Assembly (NCBI GenBank): GCA_014529385.2
Contig: CM043944.1
Coordinates: 74,831,884 to 74,895,883, forward strand
Direction: 5' to 3'
Origin: Adiantum capillus-veneris
Taxonomy: Eukaryota; Streptophyta; Polypodiopsida; Polypodiales; Pteridaceae
Length of the DNA stretch: 64,000 bases
Positions 55,489-64,000 of the stretch are shown here, piece by piece; the first letter of the stretch is position 1, and each line of letters begins with the position of its first letter. The translations under genes and the position numbers were made by a program. Under the pieces are notes generated by a model. The model was given only the letters and a program-made list of their open reading frames with translations. It ran no database searches and was not told where the DNA came from.

Positions 55489-57861
55489 TGCTCGGGCTGC
55501 TTTGAAGTGTATCGTTAATGATCAAGCAAACATATATATATATATATGTAAGAAAGAGAGAGAAAAGGGGAGGGGGTGCTTGTTGCATTAATACCTTCTT
55601 ACAAATCTGTCATGACAAATCAAAGTGAGATTAGTATTTGTTCAACATAGATTGCGTAAATTTCACCACAACACATCACAAGAAAAGCCACCCCAATCAC
55701 TGTCTTAAGGCCAGGGGAGTCCTCTCCACCCTGTCGCCCTCTTACAGTATGTGGGATTTATGGCTAGATTGATGACAACACCAGAGACAAGCTATCAAGA
55801 ACTTAACAAAAAACACTAAGACACTTACGCATCATTGTTGTCCATTATTCCACGTTGGAAGGGAGACAAAGTATCCAAGCTTAGTCCAAATCCACCCTCC
55901 TTGATTCAGCAAATGTTGGGCTTACACTAGTAGGAGAAATGATAGATTTCCTACTCTCAATTGAATGATCACTCTCTCTCTTACAATGGCATAGAGTTCC
56001 CTTGCTAATCCCCTATTACAACACATGCACATGCATAAGACTATGAGCTTCCACTCAAGAGCACCTTCTAGAGAGGTTGAGCTTCGCTTCTCAAGCTGTA
56101 GCATAGTGCTCTTGCTTATGGCTCCCCCTTTTGTGCTAGCCACACCCTCCTTTTATAGCAATTTTGAAGGCTAGGGTTACTCCTCTAACCATGGTTGGGT
56201 TAGATTTTCAGCCATTTATCTAATTTCTTTTGCTTGGAATTATCAAGAAGTTGGTGGGGAAAGAGAGAGGAGAGAAATGGAGGTGATAGGACTTTTCATA
56301 GTGGGTTAGTGTTAGTAGAGTTAGTATTAATTTACAAATGGAATTGGATATTTACAATGGGAGTATCCATGTAGGATACAAATAAGGAAGAAAAACTCTT
56401 AAGAGGTAAGAAAAGGTGGATTTCTTACAAGGTTGATGCTCCAAGTGTCTTGAGTAGGGCCAATTTTGACGCTTGTTGACGGTCCACTAGCTTTGACGGT
56501 ACAATTTCTCTCCACTCTTGACCTTCCTTGAGAGACAAGGTAATTGAAGCTGAGTAATCAACCACCATGATGCTGTCTTTTAAGAGAAGAGGCTGCATTT
56601 TGTGGTTTTTTTGATAGATATGGGTAAATTGGAGGAGGAAAAATGAGACTAGGTGGTCAATTTTGGAATGGAATTGTGTGTGGGAGGTATGAGTTCACCA
56701 TGGTTTCTCTTATTCTTCAAGGTTGAGGAGAAGGTGAGTAGGGTGCAGAGAGGAGTGGTGAGAGAGGTGGGGATGATGAATGGAGAAGTGTGTGTGAAAG
56801 AGGAAAATGATAAAGTGGAAGAGAGAGTGTGGCTGCATAGTATGGGAAAAATGGGGTCCACTAATAAAATCATAGCTCACAGCTCGTAGCTCAAAAAACT
56901 ATGAAAAAATTTGAGGCAAAAGGTCAGCCCACGAGCTACAACTTTTGTTTGTATCACCTTTTCAAATTCGGAGAGCAAGTGAACTTTAAAAATTCAGCAA
57001 AACCGACCGTTTTTTTCCACTGCACAAGGTCCTTGTGGGGTCCTTCTTTGGATGATTCTTTTGAATACCTCCAAGAGTGAGCCCTCCATAGTGCATGTAT
57101 GCATGCCACCTACCCTTGACCTTATTTGGTAGGTCTATAATTGAAGATATTGTTGAGATTATGATATAAGTGAATAGTGCAACTAAGAAAATCAAATATT
57201 GAGGGGTCTAAAAAATATGTGCAAGTCAAATATAAATAATATAAGTGGAAAAAAATATAAAGGGGTCAAAAGAAATCTCTCTCATTATGAGGCTACCATA
57301 AAAAGATAAATATTTTTGGTGTTCTAATTTTCTAGAAAAAAAAACAAAATAGATGTAGGAAGGGAAAAATCACAATAGTGAAAAAAATATACACATAAAT
57401 AAAACTAGTTTTTTTGGATTTTTGTTGGGGTGGAGTTACACCAAATATAAGAGAAGCTTACATGAAAATATTTCTATATGGAATAAAGAGTATGAAAAAT
57501 GGTAAGAAAAAATTGTGGTAATGGTGAGGCAATGTACAGAGCATAAATAGCACTCACCTAGGTAGAAATATTTAAATAAATACCAAAATAATTATGAAAA
57601 AATCTTTTGTTTAGGCCCTATATACAAAGAAATATTTACATACGCATGGGCCATAATATACTTATATTTTTTATTTTTTTGGCTCAACTAGCCCAATGAC
57701 TAGCTAATTGAGGGTTTTTTAAGAAGATATGGGAAAAGTCCCGTGACTCACGCACGCCTATGTACAGTGAAATGGTAGGGATAGCCACAGTGTTTGGGTG
57801 ATTTTGGTAGGGTGAGGTAACTCACTGTGGCAATTACAAAGAGCCGAAAAAACGGCTATCA
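55180..57861 (-). repeat. Element A 5' LTR
   Basis: Full-length LTR (2682 bp) with TATA complement at 56,150-56,157 and a GA tract at about 55,442-55,486. Confidence 0.95.
55829..55845 (-). CDS. Candidate 17-nt start exon in the A 5' LTR
   Basis: Same ATGGACAACAATGATGC plus GTAAGT donor as B. In phase with the acceptors of ORF3 (54,542) and ORF4 (54,016). Confidence 0.5.
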
Positions 57862-57897
57862 GCGGTATCTATAGAAACTCATAATGACCTATCTTTT

Positions 57898-58632
57898 TGT
57901 TGGGAAATATGGCATAGCTAAGTAGATAATTGAGTAGTTTACTTAATGGACAGAGATAGTTTTCACACATGAGAGATTATAGAGTAGAGAGAGAGAGAGA
58001 GAGAGAGAGCATGATATACGTGGTTCACCCAATGTGAGCTACATCCACGGGAAAGCAGCCACTTAATGGCTTTAGTACTTCAAAACAAGAAGTAGACTAC
58101 AAAGGCATTATACCCTTTCAGAGATCCCGCCTTGCTTCACTCTCACCACCTCACATCAACTTCACAATGCACCACAATGCTTCACAAACTATTTTTGTGT
58201 GTAGAAGAGGCCTCCTTTTATAGGTCAAAAGGGCTACCCTCTTTCATGAGAGGAAACCGTGTGTAGCATCCCCTTGTGTAGACAAGTCGAAGTTAAATTC
58301 TCCTATGCGCCCATGTGTGGCCGCCCTTGAGAAGACAAATCACTCTTGAATTTGGCCACCGGCCATTGAATTTGGCCATCGTCCCTTGACCTCCGTCCGT
58401 TGGCCACCGGTTGTTGACTACCGGCCAACCAATTGGTTATTTTCCAACCACTTTTTGGCCGCCGTCCCGGCCATAATATTTCGGCGAAAAGGAATATTTC
58501 GACGTGAGAATTTTGGTTTCTAGTGAGTGATTCTGTTCATGAAATATGGCTTATCCTCATAATGGGGGCCTTAAAAATGTGCATTTGTAGCACAAAAGAT
58601 TACAAGGGGTAAATCAGGCTCCATATTTAACA
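57898..58632 (+). mobile_element. Solo LTR (735 bp) in element D
   Basis: Begins TGTTGGGAAATATGG and ends CCATATTTAACA, imperfect inverted tips, flanked on both sides by CTTTT (57,893-57,897 and 58,633-58,637). No internal domain, so it is the product of LTR-LTR recombination. Contains a GA tract at about 57,985-58,008. Orientation not determined; family unknown. Confidence 0.85.
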
Positions 58633-59960
58633 CTTTTATTATAGATGAGTATGCTAGTGACCCTGATTTCAAGAATTTCATTTCAATCCTTGCCTTAGGG
58701 AAGAAAGAGGATCCATTCACCTTGCAGGATGGTTATCTCCTGTATGGCAATAGTCTATCCTCTACTAACTCACTTTGTGAGAAAGTAATGTATGAATCCC
58801 ATGATCCTGCTTATGCAAGGCATAGAGGGATTCAACCTACTCTGTGAGGAGTAGAGACCTACTTCTTTTGGCCTACTATGAAAGTAGACATACAAGAGTA
58901 TGTTTCAAAATGCGTGGTATGTCAAAAGATGAAGTATGATAGATGGAAGAAAATTGGATTACTCCAGTCATTGCCAATTCCTAATTCACCATGGGAGAGC
59001 ATATCCATGGATTTCATCTTTGGATTGCCCAAGTCTATCCATGGGAATATAGGAATATGGACAATTGTCTACATGTTTGGCATACAATCACATTTTATAC
59101 CTGTCAAAAATACTATTAAGGCACACCAAATGGAAACACTCTTCATATATCATATTTTCAAATCCCATATCCTGACATGTATAGTGTCGGATAGAGATCC
59201 TAGAATGACTAGTAATTTGTGGAAGGGTCTCTTTGAGAGCCTAGGCACAAGGTTAAATTTCTCTTTGCCCTATTACCCACAAATGGATGACCAAAGTGAG
59301 ATGTATATCCTTAAAACTCTAGATCTACTAAAAACCTATGTCACAGAAGTGAATCAACTTGCACAATGGGATAAGTACTTACCCCTTGTAGAGTAAGAGT
59401 CTTCTACAAGGAAGGCACCTTTTGAGGTCATAGAGGGAAGATATAAAGTCCCTGGCTACTAAGGTACCTGGGAAGATCTTCGATATTGCTGAGTATAGCC
59501 AAGATCTATAATAATATTTTTGAAAGGTTAAAGAGGCTATATTCATCTCATAGCAAAGGCAAAAGACTGTTGCTAATAAGCACAAAATAGCCTTAGCTTT
59601 TAATGAAAATGATTGAGTCTTATTAAAATTCCCCAAAGGCTTTTCTAAGGAAAACTACGGACGTGAATCCTATGGGCCACTAGAAGTATTATGATAAATT
59701 AGCAAAAAGATACTACAATCCTTTTCCAATTCTTAATCCAATCAACTAGATGGATTATCAATTAAAGTTTCCCAATCATTTGGCTCATACACAATGCTCT
59801 TCATGTGAGCCTACTAAAGCCTTACAAAGGAGAGCCACCAACAGACCCAATAAATGAAGACCCTCCAAAGATCCATGATCGAGAAGAGGTGCTCCAGCGT
59901 GAATCCATCCTTTGACATGAAGACAAGGTGCTAATACATGGTGAGATTATTAGACTTTAA
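58633..59960 (+). pseudogene. Element D: integrase and chromodomain remnant (part 2)
   Basis: Continues D after the two insertions. Zinc finger remnant (H..H, CVVCQK) with a stop near 58,845; then a 172-codon frame with SMDFIFGLPKS, CIVSDRDPRM and PQMDDQSEMYI, so D45, D105 and E141 of that frame keep the D35E spacing. After 59,396 stops are frequent; HVSLLKPYKGEPP (about 59,800) and FEDARWM (about 59,965) are the remains of the GPY end and a chromodomain. D was therefore a chromovirus. Confidence 0.85.
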
Positions 59961-62280
59961 CCTTTTGAAGATGCTAGATGGATGCAAGGAACATAGCCTA
60001 AGGATAATATGAACATTGTCCATCCTTACAATGATACAATAGAGTAAGCAAATGTAAGTGCCTTTTGAACAAACAATTTTTTTTTCTTTTAAGACATTTT
60101 TTCTTTCTTTATGCACAAATTTAAAAGTATGTATACCTAGAATCATGTTTGTGGAGACAACATCTCCCAAACACCAAGTAGAATTTGGCACTTTACTTTG
60201 GAAAGTATGATATGGACTCAAGAGAAGACATGCTTGCGACAACTGAGTCTCTCAAGCATCAAATGGATTAGTCATCCATTTTGAAATGATGTCATAGGTT
60301 GGAAAGGGATCCTTTACCCGCTAGGAAATCATGGAATAATGACTAGGCTTTACCTTCTCTACCTCATAGTTGAGGATAACTATGATTTTAAGAGAGAGGT
60401 TATGTCATAAAAACTAATTACTAACTTTCCCAACTTATTTTATCAACTTAAACTGATCATTTAATATTGGAAGATGGGGGGGAACAAGAGCTAGAATATT
60501 GGTATGTGTTGATGGACCTATCTCAGTAGGGGACCAAAAGGAGAGATAATAGGAGTCCAAGTGGAGGTGGTCTGCCAAAGAGCAATGTTCTTCTAATGGA
60601 GGTTTAAAATACACTAGGCTAATCTTCATAAAATCCTCCAAAGGATAGTGTCAAAACCCTTAGGCCTAGGACCTCTCAATGGGAACTATGCCCAAGCTTG
60701 GGATGTGTGTGGTGCTCACAAAAGTCAAACCACTTGCCTACAATGAAGGGGGTGAGCCCTAAAGGTAGGGGATGAGAGACAACACAAACACACACACTCA
60801 AGGCATGCCCAAGACACAAGAGGCATTAAGGACACATGTCAAGAACCTAGCTGAGTTTCCACCATTCAAGCCTAATTCCTAAAGACAAATGTGCTTCTAA
60901 TGGAGCTTTAAAAGACCCTAGGTTAAGCTTCATTAAATCCTCCAAAGGATAGAGTTAAAACCCTTAGTCCTAGGGCTATCAATGGGAACCATGCCCAAGC
61001 TTGGGATGTGTGTGGTGCTCACAAAAGTAAAACCACTTGTCTATAATGAAGGGGAAAGATCCAAAAGGTAGGGGATGAGAGAACACACACACACACACGA
61101 ACACACACACTCAACTCAAGGCATGCCCAAGACACAAGAGGCATTAAGGACACATTTAAAGCACCTAGCTGAGCTGCCCCCATTCAAGCTTTGGATGGCC
61201 TATGGCAAGCTTTAGTAAATTGAACTTAAACAATCTAGAAAATCCCTATTCAGAGAACCAATGAGAATCAATATTTAGTAAATTGAACTTAAACAATCTA
61301 CAAAATCCCTATTCAAAGAACCAATGAGAATTAAGAACCCTAAATTCCTATTGGACAGTCTACCAAGGGGTTCATAAGTAGTCCATAAGCTAGCTTAATT
61401 CCTATTGGCTAGTAGACCTAGAGGTCCAATAAAAAATTAGCTTCATTTGAATAATAAGCTAAGCTCTCTCTCAAAAGGGGAAAGGGGGACACTTGTCATA
61501 ATGCTACACCACTTGCTAGTTATGAAGGCATCCTCTCATTGGCTAGCTCCTAGGACATTGGACCAATAGTATGCAAGCATGAGTTAGGAGAACGAGGGGT
61601 CTATTGGATGGAAGAAAGGCTGTCATTTTTCATTCACACCACACACACTCACGCAACTGAGCAAGAACTATATCTCCTTCTTCAAGATTGAGAAGTAGAG
61701 AGCCTACACCAACACCTCTTGGCTATGGAATGAAAACTACAAGCAAGAGTAAAGCTTCAATGGCATGCTTATCTTCTCTACCATCTACATTACTATGCTA
61801 AGCTAAGCTCTAAGATTAATCTATGGTAAAGAGAATACTTCTTTCTCGTATGTTACATCTTACTCCTCTTCACTTTTCTCACTCCTTGCCAGCTCTCTTC
61901 ACCTTTGAAGGTGTTTGAGGTCTTGAGATTGAGGCTAGGGACAAGTTTATTCTATTACAAGTAAGTTTAATTGTTTTTTTGGGCATAATATTGGTGCATG
62001 AATCTTTCCATCTTCATGGAATCAACAAGGTCTCAAGGAACACAAAGAATATATGTACCAAGTATCTCTTTATTGGAGAACATAAAATACAAAAGTCTTT
62101 TGGAGGGGGGAATGGCTCCAAGTAAATCTGGTCCTCAATTGTTGTCAATTTCTCTAATTCTCTCTCTTTTACAAGTATTGTTCATGCCAAGCTAACTATG
62201 TGTCATGTTTATATTGATATCTTTCCTCTCTATCTTCATTAGGAACTCTCTTAATGAAGTGCTCTCTATTGCCATTTTAA
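59961..62280. repeat. Non-coding with 300-bp and 62-bp tandem duplications
   Basis: A unit of about 300 bp (key string CATGCCCAAGACACAAGAGG) occurs at about 60,588-60,885 and 60,888-61,188. A 62-bp unit beginning TTTAGTAAATTGAACTTAAA occurs near 61,209 and 61,271. Some of this may be LTR of element D or E, but no TG..CA partner was found. No gene supported. Confidence 0.7.
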
Positions 62281-62289
62281 TTCCACTGC

Positions 62290-62392
62290 AATCAATGGTA
62301 TTAGCCTAATTTCGTTCCATTGGGTCTTGTCCCCATCCAATCTATCCTCAACAACAAACATCTTGAATACATTTGTGTTGTTGTCAGCCATG
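62290..62392 (-). pseudogene. Possible copia-type gag start
   Basis: Minus strand from ATG at 62,392 reads MADNNTNVFKMFVVEDRLDG, like the start of many plant Ty1/copia gag proteins. Only about 30 codons, so weak. Confidence 0.3.
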
Positions 62393-62639
62393 GTGAATGC
62401 ATGTACCTGAGGTGAAACTACCCAAAGAGAGGAGAAACAAAGCAGTAATTACGGGTGCTATATAGAAAAATCCGAAGAAGAATGTATGATACCTATTATG
62501 CAAAAAATGGCACTGACCAAAATTCTACACAAAAGAAAACCGAGGCCAAAATGAACCCGAATGGAAAATTTGAGTAGATTGAGCTCTATGAGCCAACCCA
62601 AAGTAGTTTTTGACTTGTTGATGCTCACCAAAGCTCACA

Positions 62640-63415
62640 AAAATCTAAGAAAGTGAACACGCGTGTGCTAGCCATGCTGGCAACTATGGTGGTGCAACTC
62701 ATAACTTTTTGAACTATAAGCTAGTCAAGAAATTGAAGCTTACATAGACTCCCTGCTCTCACAAGTATGTGGTCGAACAGATGTCTTTCAATGATAAAGA
62801 ATTATGGGACACGATAGTTCAAGGGATTGAGCTTATTGTTCAAGATCATACGATGACCCTTGACTTTCAAGTTATGAACATGGACCGTGCTAATGTAGTT
62901 TTAGGACTGGAGTGGCTGCATGGTTTAGGAAACACATTGCACACTAATTATGAACACAACTCCTTATCCTTTATGGCCAATGCTAAACATGTCCTTTTGC
63001 TTGGTGAGAAAAATATTCCACCTGCACCTCTTATATGTACATTCGAGCTTTCTCTTTTGTAGAAGGAAAAATTTACTAGATGAATTAGTCTTTTTGTGTT
63101 ACTCCTTGTCTCCAAGTCTTGTGAACTCTCAAGGGCAAAGTGCGGTGAATTCTAGTAATGGTATGCAAAGTGCAATGAATTCTAATGATAAGCAAAGTGT
63201 TAACAAATCTAATGAGCGAAGTGCTCTAGATTTTAATTATATTCAGCAACTTGCAATTTTTGTAAAACAAGCATTACAGGAATTACAAGATTCTCCATCC
63301 CAGCATAACTCTAGTTTACTTTCTCCTTTTGCACGAAAAAAGCTAACACACTTACTCACGGAGTATAGAGATGTATTCTCAAGTGACTTACCAAGTGGAT
63401 TTTATTTTTGCGAGC
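62640..63415 (+). pseudogene. Element E: Ty3 protease and RT start, same family as F
   Basis: THNFLNYKLVKKLKL near 62,695 and HTMTLDFQVMNMDRANVVLG near 62,850, almost the same as F at 16,300-16,060 on the other strand. Then a Ser/Asn-rich linker and LLTEYRDVFSSDLPSG at about 63,350-63,405, the usual entry to RT. RT is cut off. The catalytic Asp of the protease is lost (YGGATHNF). Confidence 0.7.
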
Positions 63416-63840
63416 TTTCAATTTTGAGTTTTTACAATTGCAACTATTTTTTTGAGCTTTTGAACCCTGATTTTACACTAATGATATCTTTAAGTATCAT
63501 TGTTTAGTGAAAAAAATCAAAGCCTCATAGTACAATCCTTCAACTACCAAAGACTTTTTAGAAATATGGAAGCACAACATTACTTATGCAAAATGAAATT
63601 TTATAAAAAGCACCAGTAATATGTATTTTTGATCTTGTACATAAAACGTGATTCTCAAAAAAATTGTCAGAGTCTCCTTTGTATGGACACCTGTTCATAA
63701 ATAAATATGTACACCCTTTCTTGGGCTCCCACATGCGATATATAAATTATAGACTCTTTAGATTGATTGTGTTTAGATTGCATGCACAAAGGGGGCTTCT
63801 CCTTGAACAAAGTGACTTTTATTAGCTAATTAAACGCATG
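63416..63840. other. No gene seen
   Basis: AT-rich sequence between the E remnant and the PPR fragment, with nothing I can assign. Confidence 0.6.
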
Positions 63841-63845
63841 TGGAA

Positions 63846-64000
63846 ATGTAGAAGCCATCGACTTGGGGGAATAAATTCATAAATAGATTTCTAGACAAGG
63901 ATTACTGGGAACAAATCACTACACTTGGTAACATATTAGTTGATATGTATACCAAATGTGGTGCTCTAATAAAGCTCAACAATTGTTCAAGGAGCTTCCC
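63846..64000 (+). pseudogene. PPR-repeat fragment at the window edge
   Basis: Reads AIDLG, GNILVDMYTKCGAL and, after a one-base frame change, KAQQLFKELP, the pattern of a PLS-type pentatricopeptide repeat. Stops and the frameshift suggest a pseudogene, though the gene may continue past 64,000. PPR proteins of this type bind organelle RNA, often for editing. Confidence 0.6.

Larger units (their letters stand above)
33482..57861 (-). mobile_element. Element A: Tat-type Ty3 element, interrupted by element B
   Basis: LTRs 33,482-35,804 and 55,180-57,861, TG..CA ends, flanked by GCGG at 33,478-33,481 and 57,862-57,865. Minus-strand order: primer site, four small ORFs, gag-protease, RT, RNase H, second (archaeal-type) RNase H, integrase, polypurine tract. 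The extra RNase H after RT places it in the Tat group. Element B (12.3 kb) sits in pol. It lies inside element D. Confidence 0.93.

Overview
The window is nuclear DNA of a land plant, most likely a large-genome, non-flowering vascular plant such as a fern. That placement is an inference: introns have plant-type GT..AG borders, there is a plant PPR fragment at the right edge, retroelement primer sites match the plant initiator-Met type, chromoviruses and dual-RNase-H (Tat-type) Ty3 elements dominate, and microsatellites are long and abundant. I see no rRNA, tRNA or CRISPR array. Almost everything is mobile or was mobile, and the only clean non-retroelement reading frame is a 118-codon gene at 787-1143.

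Bases 1-13,590 are not retroelement. A unit of about 7.9 kb is bracketed by inverted repeats rich in AAAGTGGAGT (about 90-155 and 7850-8000), each followed inwards by a (GT)n tract. It holds the 118-aa gene (+) behind a TATA box, and a 14-exon gene on the minus strand (6633-2620). That gene starts with a ParB-like segment and ends with a circularly permuted amino-methyltransferase-like domain; it now carries in-frame stops. Just outside lies a decayed multi-exon DDE transposase gene with a C-terminal SWIM zinc finger (9202-12713). A second, more degraded copy of its catalytic core sits at about 30.5-31.0 kb.

Bases 13,590-32,950 are layered Ty3 debris plus one complete chromovirus (element C, minus strand, 17,351-29,171). 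C has LTRs of 3.2-3.3 kb, an initiator-Met type primer site, gag, protease, RT, RNase H, integrase and chromodomain. It is inserted in the gag gene of an older element (F). Its gag start codon appears to be in a 41-codon exon inside the LTR, spliced across the primer site. C is dead: stops, a 193-bp tandem duplication and a lysine in place of the catalytic integrase glutamate.

Bases 32,950-59,960 are a three-level nest. An old chromovirus D (+) is split between RNase H and integrase by element A (minus, 33,482-57,861, 4-bp target duplication GCGG). A is split inside pol by a sister copy B (+, 38,150-50,463, 4-bp duplication GTAG). D also took a second insertion, now a solo LTR (57,898-58,632, duplication CTTTT). 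A and B are Tat-like Ty3 elements with four extra small ORFs between the primer site and gag, forming two pairs of paralogues. The two larger ones lack an ATG but join in frame to a 17-nt LTR exon, and both carry an F-box-like motif. This module and the ParB/methyltransferase gene are the two things here most likely to be undescribed.

Bases 59,960-64,000 hold tandemly duplicated non-coding DNA, fragments of a Ty3 element related to F, a possible copia gag start, and a broken PPR repeat at the edge.
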